64,000 nucleotides of DNA from Atherix ibis (taxonomy: Eukaryota > Arthropoda > Insecta > Diptera > Athericidae): the NCBI GenBank assembly GCA_958298945.1, contig OY282605.1:39224811-39288810 (forward strand). The letters run 5' to 3'. Position numbers and translations under genes: made by a program. This document shows positions 32,010 to 42,059 of the stretch, piece after piece. Positions within the stretch are counted from its first letter, which is position 1. Every line of letters begins with the position of its first letter. A model generated the notes under the pieces. That model worked only from the letters and a program-made list of their open reading frames with translations, had not been told where the DNA came from and did not search any database.

Positions 32010-33190
32010 TGGAAAACTTCAACTGGAATCGCCTTCAGCTCCTTGGTTACACTTCTTTAGATGGTATCGATATTATGGTCATATTTACCATCATTACCTA
32101 TGCGGCTCTTGTTTGGTGGCCTAAGTTCAAAGACTAGCATGCTTGCGTATTACAGGTGGCCTAAGAACAGATGACCCACTACAGCTCTAGAAGCTCTGTT
32201 AATTTTGAATTTGCACATTAAAAAGGAAGCGGCTAAATGGGCTCTCATGTAAGGATAATCGAAAATCTTTAAACCAGAAGATCTGTTTGAACATCTTAAG
32301 ATTGTATCGAACCTAAAATAATTGCAGGAAGCCAACTATCTCCCGGAAGTAATGACAAGGATACCGTACTGAAAACCAAGTTGGTAGAAAGGGGGCCATA
32401 ACTCGATGTAGGGGCTCTCGTCTATCTAAAGCCCTTGGTAAATAATCCCCATCTCACGGAGCGTTTAAGTTGGAAAAAGAGGGGCCGTTCCTTAATGCAG
32501 GGGCTCTCGTTTATCTAAGGCCCTTGGAAAATCCTCATCAATTTTTTATGAGAAGGATACATATGAGAGTATTAGAAGCAACCTACATAATCTACATCAT
32601 CTCAGATAGCCAAACTCTTGTCGCATCTGATTTCTAATCTAAGCTAGTTTGAGACACCCTCATGGACCTAAATCAACTGCCTAGATTCAAAAAAAGTAAT
32701 TTTGTTAGGGGTGCTAAGGTCATAAAGGGTATTGAGGGTAACAAACTAGCAGACAAACTTGCCAAAAAGGGAGCAAATACTATATTTATTGGACTAGAAC
32801 CCTTCTGTAGCTATCCAAAGAGTCACCTAGAGTCCATTATAGGGTCCTGGGAATGCGAGGTTCGGAGCTCACACTAGGGTAATTCCCTGCATAAGAATTA
32901 CTCTTAAAAATTCATCGCATTGTGTAAAAAAGAGGGCGGTAGACCTAAGACCTAAGATTACTCACTGGCCTAGTCACTGGCTTAGATATCATCTTAATAA
33001 GACGATGAAATTTCGGAGTATCTACTTTGCGATTGTAACATAATGTCATTGCCCGGCAGACTTCTGCTTTTTTCTGGTTTAAAAGCCATTCGGCATCTTG
33101 GTTTAGAATTCCCTGATCCCTTCGTCATTTCCCGGCCACCAACCATTATGTTATTGAGGTTCGCTAAAATCATCATTATTACTATTTTCT
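32010..33190 (+). pseudogene. Non-LTR retrotransposon remnant: RT end, RNase H and C-terminal zinc-knuckle region
   Basis: Read across frames, the plus strand shows the C-terminal end of a reverse transcriptase ORF (TYAALVWWPK; NLHIKKEAAKWAL), then an RNase H block (KGIEGNKLADKLAKKGA and LEPFCSYPKSHLESII). It ends with a tail like the C-terminal domain of RNase H-bearing non-LTR elements (DDEISEYLLCDC, LKAIRHLGLEF). Several stops and frame changes make it inactive, and the 5' part is absent, as is usual for truncated copies. About 87 bp around 32381-32550 is tandemly duplicated ('gggccnt..ctcgtctatctaaagcccttgg'). I place it with RNase H-containing I/Jockey-type elements without naming a family. 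Confidence 0.75.
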
Positions 33191-33600
33191 GAGTTAGTGT
33201 TTTTCACATCAAAAGACCTTATTGGTCGAAGTGATTTTGAGACTATGTGCCTCTTGATACCGTTCTTATTATTATTAAGGTATTCTTTCAAAAGTCTTTT
33301 AATCATATTTGGTCAACTGAATAAGGGCCTGGAAACCCACAGTAATCCCTTTTTTTTGATAAATATTTGATGATGGAGGTGGCCGTTGAACAGGCGGCGT
33401 TGTCATGATGAGTGTCTGTAATGGCCGGTCTGACGCCAAGAATACTTTCTTCAGTCCTTTGGAAAATGGCGTTCCTTCAAGTATTTTTTAATATTATAAA
33501 ACAAAAAGTCAGACGAACTTTGATAAAATAAATAAGGGACTGGAAAATGCAGTAAAAAAATTTGATGATGGATGTTTCCATTTAGCAGGCGATCTGACGT
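33191..33600. other. Repeat-derived spacer between retroelement and transposase array
   Basis: Two related blocks share 'aataagggNctggaaa', 'gatgatgga' and 'aagaatactttctt' (about 33325-33445 and 33530-33620), so this is also a degenerate tandem repeat. It leads into the transposase-derived array. No intact frame. Confidence 0.4.
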
Positions 33601-34330
33601 AAAGAATACTTTCTTTACGACCACGCATAACGTTCTCTCGAATATTTTTTGATCTTAGGGACCAACAAAAAAATCACACGTTCTCTCAAATATTTTTTGA
33701 ATAAAGGAGCAAGGACCATGTGGAAGGAGCATTATTATGGTGGAGCATCAAAGTACCTGCAATATCAGATCTGATGTGGATAAACCTTTTATTAAACCTT
33801 TCAAGAATTTTTGTGGGATTAGACCGTTTATTAACTCATCTGGCTTCAATATTAAGCAACAGTAAGTGACCTCACAAGAGATCTCAGTCGGGAAATGGCT
33901 GTAGGATAGGAGGTGTTGTTATAGTAGAGCTTCAACGTGTTTGCATTATCAGATCTGATGTGAAGAACCATTTTTCTAAGCCTTTCAAGGAATAATGATC
34001 AGCTTCAATATTAATTGAAGGTCTGACCTCACAAGAGTCCTCATTCGGGAGATGATCATAGAACAGGAGGTGTTGTTATGGTCAAAGTATCTGAGCCTTT
34101 TAAGGAAATTCATCAGCTTCAATATTAATCGACATTTTGACCTCTAAAAAGCCCTCACTCATTTCATATTTCCTTGATGTTAAAGGCCCACCTGATTGGG
34201 GGTCGTCTTTCACAGCTTCTTGGCCATCCATTAAATGCTTTATGCCGCTGAGAAATATGTGCTCCTGATAAGGAATATTCCCAATACGCTAATTGTAACT
34301 TTTACGAATTCATGAAGCTTTGCTCCATTT
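33600..34330 (-). repeat. Transposase-derived degenerate tandem array (mariner N-terminal domain)
   Basis: On the minus strand, around 34300-34200, the sequence reads IKHLMDGQEAVKDDPQSGG, then GPLTSRKYE and, near 34140, MSINIEADE. This has the wording of the linker after the first helix-turn-helix in mariner-type transposases ('GR.EVEDD.R.GRPSTS'). Pieces are repeated: 'agcttcaatattaa' variants at 33843, 34001 and 34115, and 'tgacctcacaagag' at 33870 and 34026. The 203-bp array at 62340-63310 has the same content in the opposite orientation. Confidence 0.55.
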
Positions 34331-34360
34331 TTCGTAACGAACTACTGAAGTCTTTGAGAC

Positions 34361-34488
34361 TTTTTTTTTTTTTGTCATTTCAAGTAACTATAGTACTGAA
34401 ATGTATACCATGCCTCGGTGCGATTTGAACCCATGCTCCTTGGTAGGTAGTCCAATAGGCTAACGACGATGCTACAGGGCCGGTTGTA
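34361..34488 (-). mobile_element. tRNA-derived SINE with 10-bp target-site duplications
   Basis: On the minus strand it begins with a tRNA-like head: an A-box-like GTAGCATCGTCGTTAGCC, then TGGACT, a region like an anticodon arm, and a B-box-like GGGTTCAAATCGC. It ends in a short tail and an A-run (T14 on the plus strand). It is flanked by identical 10-bp copies of TCTTTGAGAC at 34351-34360 and 34489-34498, the expected target-site duplications. At 128 bp it is short and has no LINE-like 3' part I recognise. It is not a functional tRNA gene: the arms do not close into a full cloverleaf and there is an A-tail. Confidence 0.8.
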
Positions 34489-34566
34489 TCTTTGAGACCT
34501 TATATACGTACAAACAAACTAATCACGCTCCATAGAGTAGTGTAGTTACCTCCTGGGGTCGTAACC

Positions 34567-34639
34567 AAGGAACTTGTCTTTCACATATCTTGTACATTGG
34601 AAGGATCAATGTACAAGATATGTGAAAGACAAGTTCCTT
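34567..34639. repeat. Perfect 33-bp hairpin with 7-nt loop
   Basis: Bases 34567-34599 are the exact reverse complement of 34607-34639. Base composition is mixed rather than AT-only, which makes chance unlikely. It ends 29 bp before the left end of mariner copy B. Confidence 0.95.
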
Positions 34640-34668
34640 TGTAACTTTCACGTCACACCTCGTATATA

Positions 34669-35985
34669 CGAGGTCTGTTCAAAAAGTATCGCGAATTTTG
34701 CGTTTTTTTTTCAAAAATTATTTATTTATTCATGAATATCTATTCTGTTCCCTTCAAAGTAATCCCCACCAGATATTATACACTTTTTTTAGTGCTAAAC
34801 GTTTAGCCAACGTTTTTTTCCAATCCTCGAAGCACTTCAAAAAATCATTTTTTGTGATCTTGTTCAGCTCCTCCTTTGATGCCGCTCCTCAATTGTAGCG
34901 TAGTGTCGTCTTTTCATGGGGCTCTTCGGTTCAGCTCCTCAATCGTAGGGTAGCGTCATCTTTTCATGGGGCTCTTCAGTTACGGGAACAAGAAAAAGTC
35001 ACAGGGGGTCAAATCCCTGTGATGTTTTTGACCAAAAGTGGCGAAAGTCAATTTTTGTTCTTCCACAAATCCGGGCGTTTCTGGTGGATTGCTTCACGCA
35101 ACTTGCGCATAACTTGCAGGTAATATTCCTTATTGACCGTTCTACCCTGTGACAAAAACTCATGATGCATCACGCCCCTGCAATCAAAGAAAACTGTAAG
35201 CAAAACCTTCACATTCGACCGAACTTGGCGCGCTTTTTTCGGTCTTGGCTCGTGCGGCAGCTTCCATTGGGATGATTGAGCTTCGGTTTCCACGTCATAA
35301 CCATAATTCCATGATTCGTCACTAATTATAACCCTCTGGAGCAAATTTGGGTCTTCGCGGACAGAGTCTAGCAGCTCCTTAGTAATGTTAACGCGATGCT
35401 GTTTTTGGGCGAAATTGAGCAATTTTGATACGAATTTCGCGGCGACCCGTCTCACGACGAAATCATTGGTATAAATCGAATGGCACGAGCCAATCGATAT
35501 GTTTAAGTCCTCAGCAGCTTCTCTAACGGTGATTCAACGATTGGCCAATACTATTTTCTTCACTTCATCAATGTTTTCGTCTGTTGTTGACGTGCTCCGG
35601 CGTCTGGTACGCTTTTCGCGTTCACATCTTCTCGGCCCTCTGAGAATATTTTATACCACCGATAAATGTTGCTTCGGTATAAGATATCTTAACCATATGC
35701 CACAGTCAATATTCAGAATGCGTCCGCGTAATTAATTTTGTTTTTCATACAAAATTTGGTACAGATTCTTTGATCCATTTTTTGGAATGGGCAAAAATCG
35801 AAGACGAGCCAAAACACGTGCACGTAAAGCAGCTGTCAAAAATTAACTGAACATTCAAAATGGCCGAACTTGTCGACATAAGTGAGAGACTTCAGTACCA
35901 ATATAACGCCACAAAAAAAAATGAAAATCGAATATACGTAACCCGCGGAAATTCAAAATACGCGATACCTCTTGAACAGTCCTCG
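34669..35985 (-). mobile_element. Mariner copy B of the CGAGGTCTG family, near full length
   Basis: Begins CGAGGTCTGTTCAAAAAG after TATA and ends in the complement (AACAGTCCTCG) before TA; 1317 bp. The minus strand encodes transposase with SDESWNYGYDVE (first catalytic Asp), [33 protein letters not shown] and KRPDLWKNKN, but the segment with the second and third catalytic Asp is deleted or scrambled. About 70 bp near 34860-34960 is duplicated ('cagctcctc..t.gtagcgtagtgtcgtcttttcatggggctcttc'). The N-terminal DNA-binding region at 35460-35740 is present but frameshifted. It is the longest copy of the family here, yet inactive. Confidence 0.88.
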
Positions 35986-36066
35986 TACATAATATTTAAA
36001 GAAAAAAAATAATTTAAAATTTTTATACCAAAACTAATGTTAATTGCTTCTTTTAAAATAAAAAAC

Positions 36067-36165
36067 CCTTAAACCAGGCGATCTGTTTGGACATCTTAAG
36101 GTTGTATCGGACCTAAAAGAATGCCAGAAAGCCAACTGTCTCCCGGACGCAATGACAAGGATTAT
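36067..36165 (+). mobile_element. Second fragment of the non-LTR element seen at 32010
   Basis: 'cttaaaccaggcgatctgtttggacatctt' and 'ggaNgccaactNtctcccggaNgNaatgacaagga' match 32270-32365 with about a dozen differences. The fragment is about 100 bp, flanked by AT-rich DNA. Confidence 0.75.
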
Positions 36166-36381
36166 TTTTTATTAATGTTAAAAAATAATTTTAAATTTTT
36201 ATACCAAAACTAAAGTTTATTGTTTCTTTTAAAAAAAATTTAAAAAATTCTTTTAAATTGAAAATGTTAAAAAAATATTTAATATTTTTTTATGACGTTT
36301 TTTTTGATCCGAAGTTGATTTAGCAAAATTCTTCTTTAAAAAAAGATATAATTTTTTATGAAAAAAATTATGTGCAAACGT

Positions 36382-36480
36382 TTACTCATTTTGTGAGTTG
36401 CTAATAGCAATTGTCCAAACGTTTTGCCATTTTTCCCTTTTGTATATGTCAAGAAAATTATGTGTTGATACTAAACATTC
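36382..36480 (-). CDS. CFAP161: CFAP161 exon 6 (C-terminus)
   Basis: Begins GAATGTTTAG after ATTATTTTAG and stops at TAA (36384-36382). Encodes 32 residues with TVST-like LVSTHNFLDIYKREKWQN and VWTIA. Vertebrate proteins have V.HTYLD....EK..N.W..V here and then a longer tail that is missing in this gene. Confidence 0.82.
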   Translation of the reverse strand, partial: ECLVSTHNFLDIYKREKWQNVWTIAISNSQNE

Positions 36481-37597
36481 CTAAAATAATAAAAAAAATT
36501 TTACCTTCTGAATAATAAAGAATAATTATTTTAACCATACCCTGCCAAAGAAAGTCTGAATTTCAATATCTTCAACAGCCAAATTTTCATTTGTTGCACA
36601 ATGAGTTATTAGTAATCGTGAATTACTCTAAAATTAATTGAAATTTGATAGAAAAAATGGGGTATTATTTAAAAAGAAATAAAAATAATTACTGGAACAG
36701 GTTCCCCTTCAGATAAAAATCTCTCATCACGATTAATATGCTGACATTTCCATCGTGCGTGTCCTGACGGAATTACTGGCGGTTCACCAGAAATATCCGT
36801 TTTTGGATCCTTTATTAAGATAAAAATTGTTTTTTTCTCCCTATTATAAATTTAATAAGCTTTTTGTTTATAACTTACGTATTTTACACAAATACCAACT
36901 GGATTATGAATAGCCATTTCAGCTTCAACAAAATGATGCAAATTATGAGTTTTTGGTGAACTGTACAAAACAAGAGGTTGATTTTCGGCTGCAACGCATT
37001 GAAGAACAAATTCCTGTCCATATTTTAATAGTTCAGAGGTTCGATCTTTACTATCAGCACTAAAAAAATATTAACAAAAAATTAAAATATAAATTGTAAA
37101 AAAATATCTTTTTAAATTTAGATAATATTCTTACCTCTTAATTATAAAAGTATTTCTCACGCATGGAAATTCCGACGGTGCTAATGTTACGTCACTTTTT
37201 TCATTAATATTCTGTGTTTTATAAATATGCCTTTCGTTGATATTTAACGATAAACATGGTTGGACCCGTGCATATTTAGGACAGTGTCGGACATCGGAAG
37301 CTACTAATTGAACTACAGAACCAAAGCGAATATTGGGAAAAGGAGCAGCCAATTCAATTTTTCTTAGAAGATTGTCATATAGAAATCGTACCTTTTGAAC
37401 AAGTAATTCGTTTTTCTGTTGTTTCTCTAAGAAATCCAATATTTCATCCTATATAAATCGTATCACCAAATTATTAACATCCCATATATAAGATTTAAAA
37501 TATTGATTAGTACCTCTTCTAGGCATATTTCTTCATACCAATTACCAATACGAACACCGGGCCTATATCTACTTTCAGTAATTTTGAAGTCATCCAT
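36382..37597 (-). CDS. CFAP161: Cilia- and flagella-associated protein 161 (CFAP161), complete, six exons
   Basis: Coding exons in transcript order: 37597-37514, 37448-37135, 37059-36879, 36809-36693, 36627-36541, 36480-36382. They total 882 nt, or 293 residues plus stop, close to the roughly 300 of vertebrate CFAP161. All five introns are GT-AG and 60-75 bp. Matching stretches are spread along the whole protein: YRPGVRIGNWYEE near residue 11, LEEDEILDFLEKQQKNELL, CVRNTFII, KYGQEFVL, INRDERFLSEGEPVP, RLLITHCATNENLAV and, at the end, LVSTHNFLDIYKREKWQN. In other animals CFAP161 is a protein of the inner face of axonemal microtubules, so a role in sperm tails or ciliated sensory neurons is likely. 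No inactivating change seen. It is the only compact gene in the window, flanked by mariner copies on both sides. Confidence 0.88.
36541..36627 (-). CDS. CFAP161: CFAP161 exon 5
   Basis: Begins AGTAATTCACG after AATTTTAG and ends GGCAGG before GTATGG; 29 codons. Encodes RLLITHCATNENLAVEDI and TFFG, matching the 'ILINHC.TN..LA' and 'TYFG' blocks of the family. Confidence 0.85.
36693..36809 (-). CDS. CFAP161: CFAP161 exon 4
   Basis: Begins GATCCAAAAACG after CTTAATAAAG and ends CCTGTTCCA before GTAATT; 39 codons, phase 0 at both ends. Encodes ARWKCQHINRDERFLSEG and EPVP. The 'DP..R.E.EG.PVP' pattern corresponds to the equivalent region of vertebrate CFAP161. Confidence 0.8.
36879..37059 (-). 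CDS. CFAP161: CFAP161 exon 3 (residues 133-194)
   Basis: Begins TGCTGATAG after TTTTTTTAG, its first base completing residue 133, and ends AAATAC before GTAAGT, phase 0. Encodes ELLKYGQEFVLQC, PLVLYSSPKTHN and EMAIHNPVGICVKY. The order and spacing match the middle of vertebrate CFAP161 (a YGQDF-type block, then LYLSS). Confidence 0.82.
37135..37448 (-). CDS. CFAP161: CFAP161 exon 2 (residues 29-133)
   Basis: Begins GATGAAATATTG after TATATAG and ends AAGAG before GTAAGA, splitting the codon for residue 133. Encodes DEILDFLEKQQKNELLVQK, then FPNIRFGSVVQLVA, and CVRNTFIIK at the end. The last is equivalent to the GRNTFII block of vertebrate proteins. Confidence 0.88.
37514..37597 (-). CDS. CFAP161: CFAP161 exon 1 (residues 1-28)
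   Basis: ATG at 37597-37595. A second in-frame-looking CAT lies just downstream but out of frame. Encodes MDDFKITESRYRPGVRIGNW and YEEICLEE, ending before GTACTA, phase 0. The Y-x-P-G-V-x-I-G-N-W signature is the N-terminal hallmark of the family. The 65-bp intron after it ends TTTATATAG. Confidence 0.85.
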
Positions 37598-38694
37598 TTT
37601 ATAATATCAATTTTATTAAATAAAATTATAAAAAATATTTCATCAAAAATATAAATTGTTTTAATAGAAAAAAAAATTAATAAATTTTTGTCTATGTTTC
37701 CTTAGATTTTTATTAAAAAGTATTCAAAAAAAAAAAAAAAAAATTGTAAATTTTTTCATAAATAATTTCGGTTCTATTCTATAATAAATTGGATATATTT
37801 TTTTAAAATTATAAGTAATTAATTAATTTTGATTTAGGTTTTTAAAAAATTAAATATTTATTGTAAAATCCCTTTCAAAATCACCTTCTTTTTAAGAAAC
37901 TTCTCTCAGTTAAAAAAGCATTTGAACGTTGCAGTTACGAGTTTTATTATTGACACGCACCATATTTAAGCAAAGAAATACCCCAAAATAAAGCTTTAAC
38001 TTGGAAAAAAACTACGAATAGCAGATTTTTTTAATTATTGTTTTATTGTTTTATGAAAATGTAAAATTTAGTTTGATTTTTTCTTTCAAATAATTATAAT
38101 AATTAAGGACTAAAAATTAAAAGTAATTTAAAATTATTTTGTTGACGTATTTTCGAAATTATTTTGTACACAAACCGACCAATAATTATCGTGTGCCAGC
38201 AAATCGATTATTTTTGTTCCCAAGTTACAGTGTAGCGAACAAATATTGAACGGAGTTCTTTTTATGAAATTCCATCTTTATTTGATAATAATAATTTATG
38301 GTTTTTTTTTGCAATAAAATTCTTATTAATAAATTAATTGGATTTATATATGTAACTGGATACATAAGCTTTTGGAAAAATTATTAAAAGTTATTTTTCT
38401 TAATAATTGTGTTAGAATTTAATTTGCTTTTAATTTTTATTACCATAAAAATAATATATTGTATATAGAATTATTGAAAGTAAAAAGATTTAATTGTAAT
38501 AATTACAAAATTTTATGTATGTTGGCATTTATAAGTCAAAACAAATATATATTTTTATATAATTATTAGACTGAATTATCGATTTTTCAGTTCGGAATGT
38601 ACAGCTCTGTCATTTAACAGTTGTATAATATTTATATAATTTAGAATAAGATTTATTTAGAATAAAGTATGCCATTTTTTATTAAAATAACATA
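37598..38694. other. Upstream region of CFAP161, AT-rich
   Basis: Would contain the CFAP161 promoter. The stretch 37860-38280 is less AT-rich. No core promoter motif is clear enough to call, and no transposon was recognised. Confidence 0.4.
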
Positions 38695-39647
38695 CAAGGT
38701 TTATTCAAAAAGTATCGCGAATATTGTACTTTTTCAAAAATTATTTATTTATTCATGAATATCTGTTTTGCCCCTTCAAAGTAATCCCCACCAGATATTA
38801 TACACTTGAGCCAACGTTTTTTTCAATCCTCGAAGCACTTCTTTTTTTTGTGATGTTGTTCAGCTCCTCCTTTGATGCCGTCTTTATCTCCTCAATCGTA
38901 GTGTAGCGTCGTCCTTTTATGGGGCTCTTCAGTTTCGGAAAGAAGAAAGAGTTACAGGGGGCCATATCTCGGGAATACGGTGGCTGCGGCATTATAAGTA
39001 TGTTGTTTTTGGCCAAAATGGCCAATTTTTGCCAATTTTTGTTCTTCCACAAATCCGGGTGTTTCTGGCCAAAATTACCAAAAAAAAGCCAATTTTTGTT
39101 CTTCCACAAATCCAGGCGTTTCTGGCGGATTGCTTCGCGCAACTTGCGCATAACTTGTAGCCGATATTCCTTATTGACCGTTCTACCCTGTGGCAAGAAC
39201 TCATGATACACCACAGCCCTGCAATCGAAGAAAACTGTAAGCAAAACCTTCATATTCGACCGAACTTGGCGCTGTTTTCGGTTTTGGCTCGTGCGGCAGC
39301 TTCAATTGGGATGATTGAGCTTTCGTTTCCACGTCATAACCATAAACCCATGATTCGTGGTTTCCACGTGCTCTGGAGCAAATTGGGGTCATCGCGGACA
39401 GAGTCCAACAGCTCCTTAGCAATGTTAACGCGATGCTGTTTTGGTCGAAATTGAGCAAAAATCGAAGACGAGCCAAAACACGTGCAAGCAAAGCAGCTGT
39501 CAAAAATTAACTGAACATTCAAAATGGCCGAACTTGTCGACATAACTGAGAGATATGAGTACCAACATAACGCCACAAAAAATCGAAAATCGAATATACG
39601 TAACCCGCGAAAATTCAAGATTCGCGATACTTTTTGAACAGACCTCG
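38695..39647 (-). mobile_element. Mariner copy C of the CGAGGTCTG family
   Basis: Ends CAAGGTTTATTCAAAAAG and GAACAGACCTCG with TA on both sides; 953 bp. The minus strand keeps VLLTVFFDCRAVVYHEF, LPQGRTVNKEYRLQVM and LKSPIKGRRYTTIEEIKTA. The first catalytic block reads NHESW (Asp to His) and the third reads MAPCNSFFF (Asp to Asn). The second catalytic block is replaced by a 62-bp tandem duplication at 39027-39130 that repeats the RPDLWKNKNW-coding segment. Inactive, and the most altered copy in its core. Confidence 0.85.
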
Positions 39648-40210
39648 TACTTATTAAAAAATATACAAAAAGGACGCCTATTGGGTACTGAAACAACATG
39701 CTTTGAACGCTGATTTTTCGAACGAAATTTTTTTCAGCGATTAGGTTCATTTCTCGATTGGTGGATATGTCAATCAGCAAAATTACCATATATGCCCCTC
39801 TAAAAACTCACAAATGATTGTAAAAAAATTATTGTCTTCCAAAAAATTAACTGTTTGGTATGAGTTTTTGTCTGAAGTTGTTATTGGCCCGTATTTCCTT
39901 GAAAAAGAAAACGGAGAGAACGTTACCATCAATTCTGAGTGCTATGGTTATATGGTTGCTGACTTTTTTTTGGACTAAAATTAAAGATTTTAACCTGGAC
40001 CATATGTGGTTTTAATAAAATTGCATCACAAGCTATACAGCATGAACATTTTTGTCTTTATTTTCTAAAAAATTCTCACAATGTGTAATTTAGAGATTTT
40101 CAAATGTTAATTGGCTCACAAGATCATGCGATTTGACGCCGTTGGACTTCTGCTTGTAAGACCACATATATGCAGCTGGTCAGGTAAAAGAAGTATTTTT
40201 GTTTAAATTA
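39648..40210 (+). mobile_element. IS630-type transposase remnant
   Basis: Plus-strand pieces in order: FSDEVHFSIGGYVNQQNY (near 39710), IGPYFLEKENGENVTINS (near 39885), DHMWF (near 39995) and SCDLTPLDFCL (near 40125). This is the SDEAHF ... GPYFFEN ... WFQQDG ... CDLTPLDFFLWG order of the IS630-like branch of the Tc1/mariner superfamily. Two catalytic Asp blocks are still readable, but stops and deletions intervene. The left part abuts mariner copy C. Confidence 0.7.
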
Positions 40211-41170
40211 TTTTTATTACGCGTTTAAAGTTTTGGTTTAATTTTTTTTTGATAACTTCTGAAATTTTATATAAACATTTTTGTATAAATCTATTATTTT
40301 ATAATCATAAATTTATGAAATATTTTATTGTGTGTTTATTTTTACTCTAATAAAAATAGTTCCTTTTTTATATATCCTTCGAAATGGAATTTTTTCATTT
40401 ATTGAAGATAAAGCACCTATTATTTTTATGAGATAATTTTAATGTATTTTTTTAAAGGATACAATTTATGTACATAAAATTGTGTACAAATGAATTGTTT
40501 CTGAGTAAAAACGAATATATCTATGAACATGTATCTATACCACAATTTTATTTCCCCATTTTTAATGTCCTATTTTATGTTTTGACCTGTTTCTTTTTTT
40601 CTTGTCTTCTTCAAATATAAACATCAAAAAGCCACACATTTAAAAGCCTAGGCTATATATTGCTATCATTATAATATATTATATTAACATTGTACTTTGA
40701 TAAAGAATGATTTTGAAAGTTTTTGATTATTTTTTGAGTGCTTGGGGGCAGCAAATGATGAATTTTGAACATTAAATTTGTCATAAAAACCAAAATCATA
40801 AAATATATACATACTCATATACTCGTATGTATGTGCATATCAATGTGTATTTGTAGAAAATTTTAATTCTCATTTGGTATGCCCATTGGGATATGATAAT
40901 GAGTAAATATAACTTTTGCTTTGAAGACTATTGTACATTTGAGTTACTTTGAAAGGTTTTCCAAAATTGAATCATTTCTACTTGAGAGATAAACATAAAT
41001 ATCTAAAATTGTAAAATAGTTCTAAAATAGTATCTGTATAAATATCTAAAATAGTATCTGTATGTATTTGTAATTTTTTTTTATATTTAAAGTTTTTGCA
41101 TATAAAAAAAGAAGTGTTTGAATAAACTGAAATATAACGAGAGGTGGGATCATGGAAATTGACAATACTA
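40211..41170. other. AT-rich spacer
   Basis: No coding sequence or element recognised. A short 'atctaaaatagtatctgtat' duplication lies at about 41022-41062. Confidence 0.4.
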
Positions 41171-42035
41171 CGAGGTCTGTTCAAAAAGTATCATGTATTT
41201 TGAATTTCCGCGGATTACGTATTTTCGATTTTCGATTTTTTTGTGGCGTTATGTTGGTACTCATATCTCTCACTTATGTCGACAAGTTCGGCCATTTTGA
41301 ATGTTTAGTTAATTTTTGACAGCTGCTTTGCTTGCACGTGTTTTGGCTTGTCTTCGATTTTTGCTCAATTTCGACTAAAAACAGCATCGCATTAACATTG
41401 CTAAGGAGCGACGACCCAAATTTGCTCCAGAGGGTCATAACTGGTGACAAATCATGGGTTTATGATTATGACGTAGAAACCAAAGCTCAATCATCCCAAA
41501 GGAAGCTGCCGCACTAGCCAAGACCGAAAAAATAGGTTTTGATTACAGTTTTCTTTGATTGCAGGGGCGTAGTGCATAATGAGTTCTTGCCACAGGGTAG
41601 AACAGTCAATTAGGAATATTACCTGCAAATTATGCGCAAGTTGCGTGAAGAAATCCGCCAGAAACGCCCGGATTTGTTGAAGAACAAAAATTGACTTTTG
41701 CCATTTTTGGCCAAAAACAACAAAGTAATAATGTTGCAGCCATCGTATTCCGAAGATCTGTCCCCCTGTGACTTTTTCTTGTTTCCGAAACTTAAGAGCC
41801 CCATGAAAAGACGATGCTACGCTACGATTGAGGAGATAAATACGGTATCGAAGAAGGAGCTGAACAAGATCACAATAAATGATTTTTTGAAGTGCTTCGT
41901 GGATTGGAAGAAACGTTGGCACAATTGTATAATATCTGGTGGGGATTACTTGGTAGGGGACAAAATAAATGTTCATGAATAAATAAATAATTTATGAAAA
42001 ACACAAAATTCGCGATACTTTTTGAACAGACCTCG
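41171..42035 (+). mobile_element. Mariner copy D of the CGAGGTCTG family
   Basis: Begins CGAGGTCTGTTCAAAAAG after TA and ends GAACAGACCTCG before TA; 865 bp, plus orientation. Transposase pieces: VITGDKSWVYDYDVE (first Asp kept), VNQEYYLQIM-like region, [18 protein letters not shown] (third Asp kept), KRRCYATIEEINTVSKKEL, and a C-terminal WKKRWHNCIISGGDY. The second catalytic block and the N-terminal domain are deleted and there are in-frame stops. Confidence 0.85.
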
Positions 42036-42059
42036 TATAATGATACGCACTGAAACCAA

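Noticed and set aside
32662..32877. Independent small gene with an RNase H-like motif
   Set aside because: It is one frame of the decayed non-LTR element that extends from 32010 to 33190.
34361..34488. Functional tRNA gene
   Set aside because: A- and B-box-like text is present but the arms do not close into a cloverleaf, and an A-run and target duplications show a SINE.
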